This document shows, in pieces, positions 30,587 through 41,963 of a stretch of DNA of 64,000 nt. The DNA comes from Blastomyces gilchristii SLH14081. Taxonomy: Eukaryota > Ascomycota > Eurotiomycetes > Onygenales > Ajellomycetaceae. The position numbers were made by a program, and so were the translations under genes. The notes below the pieces were generated by a model that was not told the origin of the DNA, made no database searches, and saw nothing but the letters and a program-made list of their open reading frames with translations. The number at the start of each line of letters is the position of its first letter. The first letter of the stretch is position 1. The stretch lies in assembly GCF_000003855.2 (NCBI RefSeq), contig NW_003101672.1, positions 824,134 through 888,133 of the forward strand, in the 5' to 3' direction.

Positions 30587-33500
30587 ATGATCTCATATAT
30601 CTGTGCTGAGACTGATCTGATCTCACTCTCTGAAGAAAACACTACATCATTTTCTAGAGTGTGTACACCTCTACTTCAGCAGGAATTCAAGATTCCTGAA
30701 CTTACTGTACATTTTGATATAAGCTCTTCAATCATTCTGCCATCACTGCAGCCTCTACACACCTACATCTATCATAGAGATAGAGAGATTAAGGTTGAAG
30801 ATTCACTGAGATATAAGAGAAACATCTTGTCTGAATTTCACAGCTTTATCTGTACTCTTGAATGAAAATTCCACCTTAATCTGAGCCAGTATAATACTCA
30901 TAAGATATAAGTAATATACACTGTCAACCTTCTTGAAGGCATCTCTGTGACTACTTGAGTCATTAAGAAGAGAGAGCTTGAGTGTATCAATGCTGCTATA
31001 ACTTAGAAAGAATTCAAGAACTTTCTACTGAATCAAATCAAAGATCACTGTAATTACAACTTCATAGCAGCACAGCAGTTCAACTCATTATATTAATAAG
31101 ATAATGAGAATTCTTTCAATTTCAATGCAAGATTTGAAGAATATTAGAAGAAACTGACTGATGATTTGAATCAATTAAAAATGCAGCTTTATCTCACAAA
31201 GCTGACTCACAAGGTGCAGATAATGATATTATAATATCAGAGTTCATTAATCAATCACACTGAGCTTGTTAACCTGGCTTTCTGAATCTATTTGAATAAT
31301 CAATTCTCTGAGAAAAAGATCAACAAGATTTCTTCTAAGTAATCAATGATGAGATCTAAACAGCACTGTGACAGCTTCAGTGTAGAGAAAGTAAAGAAGA
31401 ATTTCAAGTATTCTGATTCTTCACTCACTGTGAAGAAATATTAAAAAAGATTTGACAAAGATCTCTGTTTCAACTGTGAAGCTGATGATCACTATATCAG
31501 TGATTATAAGAAGCTGAAGAAGAAAAGAAACTGAGAAGACATCTTCTTGAAGTTGACTTCTCTTCTGACAAATGTATTCACGGAAGATAAAGAAGAGAAA
31601 GAAAAGAATTGACAATTCTCATATCTCTGAGTTCATGTTATGATTACAATGTATATCTCAAATGAGAAGATATCAGTGAGATATCTACTTGACTTCAGAG
31701 TGAATACTAACTTCATATTCTATTTCTTTTCTTTGATGAAGAGTTGAAAGAAGATAGATCTGTCAGGCCATGTAAAATTTACTGATGAAATGAAATGTCA
31801 CTGTTTTAGCATAATTCAAGTGAAGTATGTGACTACAGACTCTGAAGAAATCTTCAAGAAGAGTAGTCTGCTCCTTTATACAGTCAATATCATAGATGAG
31901 GACATTATTCTAGATCTTTCATGATTGAGAGAAAACAATTCTCTCATTGACTGAGTCACTCAGATGTGATGATACTGTCTCACTAATGAAGAGACAGTGA
32001 TAGAGAAATCTGAAGAGTTTCATTGAAAGAATCTTGAGAAAAGAATTGAGTTGATATACTGTGTAGCAGGTGATTGAGACTTGAAGATAGATGAAGAAGT
32101 CATCACTCTCACTGCAAGATTAGCAGCAGTATCTGTTATTGAAGATGAATGTATATGACATCTCTTTACAGATTTTAAGAATGTCTTTTCAGAAAGAGAA
32201 GCAGTGAAGTTTTCTGATATCAAGATATAATATAAGATTTATCTTGAAGATAATGCAACAGCACTGTATAAGTCTCTTTATAACTTGTCTGTAAAGAAGT
32301 TGAATGTTCTGTGTAAATATCTTGAAGAAGTGCAATCAAAGAACTGAATATATTTATCAAAGAGTTCAGCAGAGGTGTCTATACTCTTTGTGCCTAAGAA
32401 GAATGATAGACTACATCTATGCATAGACTACAGAGGCCTCAATAAGATGACAGTTAAGAATTACTATTTATTACTGTTAATTGATGAGATAATTGATCAA
32501 TTATCTGAAGTAAAGATGTTCTCAAAGATTGATATATGAGATACCTATCATAGAATCAGAGTTAATGAAGATGATGTTTGAAAAACAGCTTTTCATACTA
32601 AGTACAGTAATTTTGAATATCTTGTTTTGCCTTTTGATCTTTGTAACACTTCAGTCATCTTTCAGATCTATATAAATGAGATGCTGCAGGGCCTTGTTGA
32701 TGTCTCCTGTATAGTATATCTAAATGACATTTTAATCTTCTTGAAATCAGAGAAAGAATATGATACTCATATTCAAGAAGTGTTGAGTCACTTGAGACAG
32801 TATTAACTCTATGCAAACATCAAAAAATGCTCATTCTACATACAGAAGATTGATTTCTTAGGTTATATTGTTGAGATGAATGACATTTCAATGAACAGGA
32901 GCTGAGTCTCTGTCATTGAGAACTGGCCAGTGCTGTGGATGTACTGCAAGGTGCAGATGTTTCTAGAATTTGTAAATTTCTACAGACAATTCATCTATGC
33001 ATATTCATGAATTACTGTCTCTCTTACAGATCTGTTAAAGAGAGATGTGAAAGATAGAAAAATAAGACTGTTTACTCTCACTCAAGATACTGTGCAGGCA
33101 TTTGCAGAATTGAAATAAGCTTTCACAGATGTCATGATGCTGAATCACTTTAACTCTGACTTACTCAGTCAGTGTGAGACTGATGCATCTGAGAATGAGA
33201 TCTGTGAAATCTTTTCACAGTTGACACTGAAGACCTTTCAACATTGAAAGAATCAGAGAATAATTACTTCTGAGAAAACAGACAATGAATTGTCTGTGAG
33301 AGAAGGTTTTTTCACAGAGTCTATAAGATACTGTGAATAAAGATCAGTGATCTTCTTCTTTAAGAAGTTATCACTCACACAGAGAAGATATAATACTTAT
33401 GATTAGAAGATGTTAGCAATTGTTGAATTCTTTAAGATCTGGTAACATTATCTTCAGAGTAGTAAGTATTCAGTGTAAGTTCTCACTGATCATGCAAATC

Positions 33501-35430
33501 TGCATTACTTCTTGACAATAAAGAGCTTGACAGAACATCAAGCCAGATGAGTGAAGCTGCTTTCAGAGTATGATTTCTATATCTGATACTGTTCAGATCA
33601 GCTTAATCTCACTGATACACTGTCTAGACAGCCTGATTATAATATCATTGATGCAGAGAAGAATTCTATAAAAGAATCTCTGTCATCACTGCAGAAGAAG
33701 CTGGCTGCAGAGAATTAAGATTCTCTAAAGCTCAGAAATGACACTGAAGAGGCAGCTGTGTAACTCAGTATAGAAGGTGAAAGAGAATCTGAGTTCTCAT
33801 GAGAAACTGACACTGAAGATTATGAGCTTCTTGTGTCACATCTTGTAATCATTGAATTGACAAAGAATGAAACAGTCTACAATCTTTCAACTCAACTACT
33901 TTTGAAATTCATTGATAAGTTATAGAAGAGGAATATCTCTACTGCAGCTTAAATTCAGAAGTTGAAGAAGAAAGAGTCTGATTTAAACTTGAAAGAGACA
34001 GACTCTGAGCAGAGCAGTGCTGCTAAGAAATCAAGTCACTGATAACTAGAAGAATATGAACTTCTACTACTGAATGATTCAGTCTTCATCTCTTGTAGCA
34101 GAGCAGTGTGCTAGAAGTTATTAAGAATTCATCATGATAATTCTCATGCAGAGCACTTCAGATTAGAGAAGACTGAGAAGCTTCTAAAATATAAATACAC
34201 TTGAGACAAGCTCTGAATAGATGTCAAAGAGTATATTAAGACTTACAATATCTGTCAAAGAATAAAGATTCTGTGATATAAGTAATACAGTGAGTTGACA
34301 TCACTGCCTGTTTTAAAGAGCTTATAACAGAATCTATCAATGAATTTCATAGTTGACCTGCTGAAGTTGATAAGAGTCAAAGAATATGACTCAATTTTAA
34401 TTATTGTTGACTGCTTCACAAAGATGATCAGATATATCTCTACTCATAAAAAGATTAAAGCCTCTGAATTGACTGACCTGTTTTTAGATATTATCATTCA
34501 TGATCACAGTGCTCTGAAATTATTGATAACAGATCAAGAATCTCTCTTTATCAGCAAGTACTGATTGACTTTTTGCTATCATCTTATAATAAGACATCTT
34601 CTCAGTATCATATTTCATCTGCAGATTGATGACCAGACTGAACATCAGAATCAGACACTAGAACAGCATCTTCAAGCCTTCTATTTATATTATCAGAATG
34701 ATTGACTCAAACATCTTCTGACTGCTGAATTCATATATAACAATACAAAGAATGTAATCTTAAAGATATCTTCTTTCTATACTTGTTATGAATATAATTC
34801 TTTATTACTCAGTGATATTGTGAATGATATTTCAAAGAAGAAGATAGACAGTCAGAATGTCAGACAGATACAGAGAACAGAGTATTTCTCAGTGTCAGAA
34901 GTAAAAGTGAGATTGAAACTTTTAAATAAAATTCATGAGAAGGCAGTGAAAAGCATTCACTGTGCTTAGAAGTGATAGATAGAATACTATAATTGAAAAT
35001 ATCTTCTGATGAAGTTCTTGATAGAGGATTAAGTACTACTTTCAGCAAAGAATATCAAGATAACAAGACTGTGTAAGAAGCTCAGTGAGTGATGACTAGA
35101 ATCTTTTCTGATAATAAGAGTGATAAGTAAGCAGATATATAAGTTAAAATTATTCACAGAATTGAAATTAATTCATTCTATTTTCTACATTTTCTATTTG
35201 AAGCTCTATAAGTAATATCTCAGAGCAGAGTCATCTTGACTGAATAATATTAAGATTGAGAGTGATACTGAATATCTTGTAAAGAAAATATTGAATAAGT
35301 GAATACATTACAGTAAGCTTCAATATCTTATTAAATGAAAAGATTATTCATTATCAGAGAATTTATAAGAATCACTTGAGCATTTGAAAAATGCTGAGAA
35401 AGAGATTGCAACCTATAAGATGACTAGTAG
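30587..35430 (+). pseudogene. Gypsy-1 gag-pol (chromovirus), RIP-inactivated
   Basis: Polyprotein of a Ty3/gypsy retrotransposon. It opens with a 92-codon uninterrupted gag start at 30587. A zinc knuckle CFNCEADDHYISDYK (last Cys lost) lies near 31463-31510 and a protease site LLDFRVNTNF (from LLDSG) near 31684. RT follows at about 32390-32870 with FVPKKNDRLHLCIDYRGLN and YLND in place of YxDD. RNase H is near 33120-33510 (LTDHANLHYF), the integrase H2C2 finger near 34128-34265, and the integrase core near 34340-34680 (IVDLL, ITDQ, and Glu in NQTLEQHL). A chromodomain (EYLVKKIL, KDYS, EHLKNAE) ends near 35420. Former Trp codons read TGA. The chromodomain class targets heterochromatin. Confidence 0.9.
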
Positions 35431-35469
35431 AGACTGCTCTGTTACACATCAGAGATGTTGAATAAGAAA

Positions 35470-36796
35470 TGCTGCTTAAGACTTCTCATTTTTTCAAAGA
35501 GTTTTTTAGAGATGATTTTGCAGTGATGAGCTGACATCTTGTAGACTCTGTAGCACTCTTCTTCTATTTTCTCTCAAAGAGTTTTTTAGAAGTTTAATGA
35601 GACTACACAAGTGTAAAATTCCTGAAGCAGTTAATAAGGAAAAGAAAGAAATATTTGAAATTAATAAAAAGATTAATATTAATTGACCTGCAAGCTGCTG
35701 CTAATCTAATGAGACTGCAGCTCACTGAAAAAGTAAAAAGAAGGAACTTCAGAGTCTACTTATCAATAATCACACTCTCATCAAACTCATTCTTCACTGT
35801 TGAAGTCTCTGACACTGATATCTTTGTCTGCTGAGAAGTTAGTGCTGCAGTGTCATAGAAGAACATGAGAAATGTATAAAATATCAACTTATTAACTTGC
35901 AAAGTATCTCAGTCATCTGCTTCAGTTGAAGTGAGATTCTCTTCAATCAGTGATTAATCTTCATAGTACTTTCAATGACAGTGTCAGCTGATCTCTTCTT
36001 GAGATCAGTCATTCTGAGGTGTTTTTTCATCTCAGAGACTCATACTTTTGTCTTCTTTTACAGATGAGTAAGAGGAATCTTCTCAGTCTTGACAGAATTT
36101 ATCAACACTTGAAGCTCTGAGATTCTCACTCTATACTGCTTGAGTATCTAGACTTCTTATCAGAACTGATACAACATCTTTCTGTGAGATAATACTTACA
36201 GAGAGACAGAAGTTATTGTTACAGATGCAATGAAAATAACAGAAGTGAGAGAAGAGACAGATGTATAAAATTCTCTTCTTCTTCAGCTGTTTAATGCAGT
36301 GCAGACAAGTAGTGATGCCAGTTAGAGATCACATCAGAGCCTTCTCACAGAGAGAAGATAAAGAAATCACAGAACTCTGCAGACTCAACTTAGCAGCATT
36401 CTGAGCAGGACTCAGACATGCTGTGAGAGAGAAACTATGAATTGAGCTTCTCAGAGTCACTGTTCTCAGAATTAAGCTCTTCTCAGATTCCTCTTCAAAT
36501 GATCACACAGAGTCATATGCTACTGTATTGACTGAGAGAGAAGATGGTGTTACAACAGTAGTAAGAGAAGCAGAGAATGAACTGAATACAGATGAACTGA
36601 TCAGTAGAAGAAATAATATCTCACTGCAAGACACAGTAACTATCACCACAGCTGTAAAAGAAGCAGGAGAAGAAGAAGATGTGATAATGAAAGCAGTACT
36701 CTCATGACTCATTGACATCACTGTCTTCACCTTCAACCTGGCTTTCTTAACAGTCACAGAGGCCGCTGCTGCATCATGAAGACATTTGCTACTCAC
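35470..36796 (-). pseudogene. antisense open region between pol and 3' LTR of Gypsy-1
   Basis: Minus-strand reading starting at 36796 (MSSKCLHDAAAASVTVKK, then a Ser/Thr/Val-rich stretch) is open for 97 codons. It continues toward pol with about one RIP-type stop per 25-40 codons, similar to the sense gag-pol. I do not recognise the product. Gypsy-3 has an antisense region in the same place (56400-58192). It could be a real additional gene of these elements or a by-product of base composition. Confidence 0.4.
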
Positions 36797-37253
36797 TAGA
36801 AAACATCAGAATAAGCCCTTGATTATTCTTCAAGAATGATACTCTCATGCACTCACTGTTACAATTGAAGAGAGAGAAAGAAAAATGTTTCACAGAGAAA
36901 GAGATCTTTTTAAAAAATCCTGTTACTACTGTTAGCTTTGTCTCTAAAATACATCACTTTTACAGAGAATTTCATACATAGAACAGTATATAATGAGAGA
37001 TCTGTAAGTCACTTGTTAACTATATTTTTCACATTTCAAATTGATATATAAGAAACTCACTTATCACATGTTTAGTTTGAATGATGATGAGAAAAGAAAG
37101 ATCTATGCAGTCAGCAGAAAAACTCATCTATTTCTTTATATCACATGCAGTACATACACTGTCAATCAGTTGACAATCATTACTATACAACAAAGATAAT
37201 TTCTAATTCAGTAATCTTGAGAGCATAGAGACTATACTCTTAAAGAGAAGAAT

Positions 37254-37788
37254 ATTATCATGCTTTCAGCTGTGTCAAGACTCTGTTACAGTTTCACACA
37301 GCTCATCACTTTCATGTGAATGATTTCATCTCATTTAAACTAGTTTTCAATCACTCTATGATATTATTTGAATATATCATAGAAAGATCTGATTGATGAA
37401 TATAAGAATTCTGCTTCTATACAAGGTCAGCAGATTACTTTTTCTTGACAATGAGGCACTGCTGAGATATTACTCTGGCTATTCTCACTCATGAAATGAG
37501 AGAAGAGTATTCACTCATTGTCTATATAGAATAGCTAGATGCTGGCTTCTTATCAAAGAAGTCAGTGATTTGTTTTACTGCTACTGAGATATATACAAGA
37601 GTTACTGCATGTCTCATATAATCTTCTTAGTATACTAAGTATCATATCTGTGATATTCTCACAATAACTCTGTAGTCTATGAGCTCACTATTCAAGTAAG
37701 ATAGTCAAGCTCACTTATACAGCTTCTCAAACAACTACTTCTACATGTCACCGCTGACTAGTCACTGCTTCGGTTCCACCACGTTACA
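37254..37788 (+). repeat. Gypsy-1 3' LTR
   Basis: Starts (AT)TATCATGC, the RIP form of TGTCACGC, after a purine-rich stretch (taaagagaagaa), and ends CACGTTACA. Its last ~45 bp are less mutated than the corresponding end of the 5' LTR, the mirror image of the spared start of the 5' LTR. Confidence 0.87.
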
Positions 37789-38484
37789 ATTAATAAAGAT
37801 TAGCATGCTTAAGAAGACACTAACTTTCAAACTTCTACAGACTCTTATAAGTATAGATAAAGATCAGACTTATAAAGACTTCTGTATATAACTCTGAATA
37901 TTGAATAATCATCTTATTAAGCTTAAGAGTATACAGAACAGCAGTAGAAGATGTTACATCTCAGTCACTTATACATCTGCATCAAAGAATAATAATAATA
38001 ATACAGATATCATGAATTGAGTAGACTTAAATATCTATATATAAATAAGAGTCTCTGCTGTCTGAACAAGCTTCTGAGTTTCTGAAATTGCTTCTGAAGA
38101 AGTCACTGATTAATATCAATGAGAAGTATGCATCAACTATAACTGATTAGAATATATTACTTTTAACTGTTAATCAATTTATATATCATCTTATTCTAAG
38201 AAAGAATTCATCATTTCATGCCAATCATGTCACATTGAAGAAGGATTTGAAAGATAACTATAAGAACACTTCAGCGAAACAGAGAAAAGATTAGCTTCTA
38301 TTCAAATTCACAAGCAGAAGCTTGAAGAGGTCAGATAATAATAATTTAAAGAGAAAATAACAATGAATACAATTCTTGTATCTACTGTAATGAATAATAT
38401 ATATAATATAAAAGTTATGATAGACAGCAGTCTATGTTACTATACAATAATTAAATCTTCAGTCATAAGATATTATAACCTTCA
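37789..38484 (+). pseudogene. Gypsy-4 gag C-terminus and protease start
   Basis: Continuation of 29000-29994. Readable blocks are LKKTLTFKLLQTLISIDKDQ, a zinc knuckle remnant CINYN (from CxxC) and, from 38363, MNTILVSTVMNNIYN followed by VMIDSSLCYY, a gypsy protease active-site region (D-S-G/S). It is then interrupted by the LINE-2 tail at 38485. The rest of pol is absent from the window. Confidence 0.65.
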
Positions 38485-39740
38485 GTATTATTATTATTAT
38501 TATTCTTCAATTATAGATGTATGTAGTCAGAGACTATAACATCTATCTGAGAACTTTTAGTTCTCAGAGTTTTTCCTATATCTATAAAGTCAACTATTAT
38601 ATATTTATCAATTTCAGATATGCAAAATCAGAAAATTTCAGCTCAGAATACAAAAACTGTTTATAAATTGCAGTATTTTAACATCTTCTGATACTTTGAA
38701 ATCATTTGACAATATCATGACAAAAGAAAAGAGAATACAATCTTAAAGATAAACACATTAAATAGATAGATAGAAAAGAATAGAAAGAAAAAAGTAAAGT
38801 AAAGAGAGACTATAATAAAATAAACTATTAAAAGATAGTATATAGCTGTTTTAACAGACTATATCTGATCAATTTCCTTCGCCCCGGTGGCCGAATGGTT
38901 AATGCGGCCACCCGGTAGCGCCTTGGCGTGGGAAACCAAGGCGTGTGGGTTCGAAACCCGCAGGGGATACATTAAATCCGGAACCCAAGCACCTCAGGTT
39001 CCTAATAAATACAGAGGTGTACAAATCGCTCCAATAAAATCGCTCTATGTTCCTGGGCTGGGAAGTTATTATCGCATGTATCTAATTGTCACTCCTTTGT
39101 ATTTCCTATGTTCTTGTTATCTTGGCGTGGTCTCAACACCTGTATTTCCTCCTGTATAACCAACACTTGGCCTGTATTTAACATCACGCAAGGACTCATC
39201 ATAAGCTCCGCTTGCATATGAGTATAATGGAAGAATAATAATAATAATAATAATGATCAATTTCCTTCTCTTCATATTCAGATATTTCTGAATTTAGTCA
39301 TTTTCTTATAGCTGCTTGAGTTTCTGATAGAAAGTCTATTAAGTATTTAATTTCTGTCTCAGTTGAGAATCTCTCTATTTAAAAGAGTTAGACATAGTTT
39401 TTTCTTATTGAATCTAGAAAAGAAATGAATTAACTCAGTCTTATTCATATTAAATTAAATTTGATTGATATCTGCTCTAACAAAGATTTTCTTTACTACT
39501 TTTTCAATCATTTCTAAATTCTCTTTGATTGTTTTTGAACTGTAGACTAGATCAATATCATTCATATAACTTGAAGATCTTACTATTTTCATATCTCTAT
39601 TCTTGAATAGATATGCAGTGTATATTATAAATAAAATGAGTAAGATTGAAGATTCTTACAGTACTTCTATTTTTATCTCAGTTTTACCTTATTTCATTTC
39701 ATCAAAGAATAGTTATATGATTCTTTTAGATATAAAACAC
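38485..39740 (-). mobile_element. LINE-2: deleted Tad-like LINE copy with SINE3 inside
   Basis: The tail (AAT)n and 3' end match LINE-1 8881-9388. At about 39370 the sequence jumps to the equivalent of LINE-1 ~10911, removing about 1.5 kb, and continues through the YxDD region to 39740, where it stops against GC-normal DNA. It carries SINE3 at 38881-39253. 5'-truncated, internally deleted and dead. Confidence 0.8.
38881..39253 (+). mobile_element. SINE3: young tRNA-headed SINE (373 bp)
   Basis: Flanked by a perfect 15-bp duplication TGATCAATTTCCTTC (38866-38880 and 39254-39268). The head GCCCCGGTGGCCGAATGG carries an A box (38888-38898) and an intact B box GGTTCGAAACC (38948-38958), of tRNA-Ser/Leu-like type. 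The 3' end has its own small hairpin (ACTCAT...ATGAGT around 39195-39224) and GGAAGAATAATAATAAT, sharing only the last ~20 bp with the LINE. Almost no RIP damage although its host LINE is heavily hit, so it is recent. Not a functional tRNA gene: the acceptor stem pairs only partly. Confidence 0.9.
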
Positions 39741-40462
39741 CTGCTGAGTGCCAGCGCGATTCTGTTTATTCTCACAAAACTTAAAGGAATTACAAAGCAT
39801 ACACGAACCATCCAGGGAAGGGACTGCTTCTATTCTGGGACTGCTCCTGTCCTGGGGCTACTTCTGCTCTGGGACTACTTCTGCCCTGGGGCTACTTCTG
39901 CCCTGGGACTACTTCTGCTCTGGGACTACTTCTGATTGATTGATTGATTCATAGACTGTCCCAACCGCCCGCAGGCAGTTATGCAGCGTACGACTATAAA
40001 TACAGGTGTTCCCGCTCTTGCTTCCGAGACCAAGCTATTCGTGATCCGAATTGCTTCCCTTCTGCTCAAGCTCAGATACCCCTCTACCAATAATCTTTCT
40101 ATCAGTTCTGTATCTATGCACTTGTCAGGCCTTTCCTGACCCTCCTTGACTTCTATATACATGTATGCAAGCTCAAATAGGCAAAGTAGCAGTATCCGTG
40201 TATGTGAGTACTTTGAGGCCTAGCTCTTTCCTGATTCTGTATGTTTGTGTAATTCGAGATGCCGATGTGACCGCCATTTAAGTTCTGTGATGTGTGTGAC
40301 ATGCTTGTTGATGTGAATCCGGCCGTGTCTTCTTGGGGCCCTAGTATATACATACTATCACACAAGCTGACAATGTCATTCAATGTGACCTGTTCTTGAA
40401 GGTATGTTTGAAGCTGTTGGTGGTTTTGTTGTTGACCATATCTGTCCCTTCTATTCTGCTTT
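39741..40462. other. GC-normal island start; no firm gene
   Basis: Contains the 18-bp minisatellite (39830-39937) and an attgattgattgattc run. There is also a 78-codon minus-strand reading (40162-39926: MYIEVKEGQERPDKC, SLVSEARAGTPVF) that could be an exon of an unknown gene but has no supporting features. A degenerate third copy of the repeat described at 40380-40980 begins near 40150. Confidence 0.35.
39830..39937. repeat. 18-bp minisatellite, about 6 units
   Basis: Tandem units of CTGGGACTACTTCTGCTC with small variations (gctcctgtc, ggctacttctgccc). Both strands stay open through it because the unit is a multiple of three. Followed by a GATT microsatellite. Confidence 0.85.
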
Positions 40463-40980
40463 CTATCGCGTGATTGTCAATCTCCATTGCTGTAAACTAT
40501 TGTCAGGCAGGAAAATGAAACCCCCGGGTTCATTTTCCATCATAGGGTGTATGTGAAAGGGCCGACACTCCCTTCGTGTACTGGGGCTGTATGTTTGGTG
40601 TTTCATGAGGCTTGGGAGTTGTTTTCGGCGCATTGGCATGTTGTTGGCAGGATGTATTGTGTTCTTGAAGATAGATTCTATTCTGTTGCTGTTTCGGTCG
40701 TATCTGTTCCTTCTAATCCGTGTCTCATCGCGTAGATCCGACTCTCTGATTCCGTAAACTGTTGTCGGGCAAGAAAGTGGAGGGACCAAGTCCACTTTCC
40801 ATCCAAGGGGCGTACGTTGAAAGGGGGCACAAATTCCTTTCTGTACTGGGGCTGTATGTTTGGTGTTTCTTGAGGTTCGGAGGGTGGGATTTCGGCGCGT
40901 CGACGCCTGATTGATGGGGGATATTGTGTTCTTGACGATAGGTTCTATGCTGTTGATGGTCATTGGTGATGATCTGGGCA
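40380..40980. repeat. two ~265-bp tandem repeat units
   Basis: The unit landmark CTGTACTGGGGCTGTATG occurs near 40842 and (tgtactgg...) near 40577, with matching sequence on both sides, for example the ttctgtattgtgttcttgac/aag box. A third, more diverged copy lies at about 40150-40440. The duplication is inside the reading at 40463-41047. Confidence 0.7.
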
Positions 40981-41047
40981 TTCCCCTCTCTTGTTTCCGA
41001 AGCGTAGACACCCGCTGGCGCAGCGCCGATTCCGTTCTTTCTGGAAA
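40463..41047 (-). pseudogene. truncated Myb/SANT-like protein with duplicated tail
   Basis: The minus-strand reading begins at the island side with FPERTESALRQRVSTLRK, the last helix of a fungal Myb/SANT-like DNA-binding domain. The same block is in the gene at 63123-63428. It then runs ~180 codons to a stop at 40463 through two diverged repeats (SIEPIVKNTI / RIESIFKNTI, and KHTAPV / HQTYSPSTRR). The N-terminal half of the domain is missing because sequence similarity stops at 41049, where an inverted-repeat element begins. Probably a gene disrupted by that insertion. What the tail does is unknown. Confidence 0.5.
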
Positions 41048-41283
41048 ACATTACGCCTGTCGACCATTACGCCCGAGAATTGCTGACTAGTGGTTCAAGA
41101 TTGATTTTGGCTAGAGTTTGATTTCGAAGTTGAATTTTGCTGGATATTTTAAGAAGTGACTTTTTGGCTCAATGGAGCCCACTTTATTTCTAGAAAACAC
41201 TCGTAGCTATAAATTGAGATCTCTTCCCAAAGTCTGATGCTTCGAGCAGCGCCTTTCCACCACCAACAAAGATAGTGAGTGCC

Positions 41284-41391
41284 ATGTCCGGTACAGCTTA
41301 CAGAAACAGGGGAATTACCCCCTCCACCCCGAACAACATGCGAGAGCTACACGAAATATCAGGTCTAGAGGGGAAAGCAAGGGAAACTTGA
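41284..41391 (+). CDS. possible 35-aa micropeptide gene
   Basis: Short reading MSGTAYRNRGITPSTP to a TGA at 41389. It has TATAAAT at 41208-41214, about 70 bp upstream, and AATAAA at 41393-41398 directly after the stop, repeated at about 41404. Hydrophilic, no signal peptide. The compact promoter-ORF-polyA arrangement is suggestive, but a 35-codon reading can be chance. It lies inside the putative TIR element. Confidence 0.25.
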   Translation: MSGTAYRNRGITPSTPNNMRELHEISGLEGKARET

Positions 41392-41885
41392 GAATAAATG
41401 TGAATAAATGAAATATCTTGTTTGTTGTTTCTTTGCCTTACGGTTGGCCATCCATTGACGAAAATATATCTCAGCTATCTGAAGATATCATAACTAACAA
41501 ATACGAAAGCCAACCATAACATGGCGAATTTCAACGTTCAAACAGGTTTCGTCCCCGACCAATAAGTAAGGGTGGAGGATGGTTTCGATCTTTTAGCCAG
41601 TACTAGAACCAGAAGAATGTGGTACGGCCCGTTGCCTTGTGCAAAATGCAGGGCAACGAATTTAGTAGTGTACAGTACTGTAAAAATTATCATAATTTTT
41701 GAATGATCAGTGTGACTGCATTTAACAGTAAAATAACCCCAATGGTTTTGAGGTATGCTTTCGATCGTGGGGCCGAAAAAGTGGGCATCTTGCGTCATGG
41801 GCTGCGGTTTATATATTTTCCCTTCCTTCGCAGAACCACCACAGCTCACACAGTACTTTGTGGACCTTTATTAACTTGGATGGCT

Positions 41886-41963
41886 GGGCGTAGAGATGAA
41901 CGGGCGTAATGGTCGACGGGCGTAGAGATGAACGGGCGTAATGGTCGACGGGCGTAATGGGTG
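41886..41963. repeat. 32-bp tandem repeat (2.5 units)
   Basis: Units at 41886-41917 and 41918-41949 are identical, followed by a partial copy (gggcgtaatgggtgaacggg). Related GACGGG words continue at 42359-42472. Confidence 0.85.

Larger units (their letters stand above)
29995..37788 (+). mobile_element. Gypsy-1: complete Ty3/gypsy chromovirus
   Basis: 7.8-kb LTR retrotransposon inserted in Gypsy-4. It has two LTRs of ~535 bp (29995-30529 and 37254-37788), gag-pol in order gag, protease, RT, RNase H, integrase, chromodomain, and an extra antisense region before the 3' LTR. ATTAA borders both sides (29990-29994, 37789-37793) if the LTR starts 2 bp before TGTCACG; otherwise the target duplication is not visible. 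Inactivated by RIP except for its outer ends. Confidence 0.88.

Noticed and set aside
36503..36796. independent host gene
   Set aside because: It lies inside Gypsy-1 between pol and the 3' LTR, so it is treated as part of the element's antisense region.
38881..38970. functional tRNA gene (Ser/Leu type)
   Set aside because: The acceptor stem pairs only partly and the unit is embedded in a 373-bp element with a (AAT)n tail and duplication, so it is a SINE head.
38887..39159. 90-codon reading at the start of SINE3
   Set aside because: It is the translation of a tRNA-like head with A and B boxes in a SINE with perfect target duplication; not a protein gene.
39830..39937. CRISPR-like array
   Set aside because: Contiguous 18-bp tandem units without unique spacers in a eukaryotic genome.
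41538..41849. 103-codon minus-strand reading conserved at 61.8 kb
   Set aside because: Similarity at 61710-61895 is at DNA level, the frame there is broken, and the differences are RIP-type; it is a repeat, not a conserved protein.
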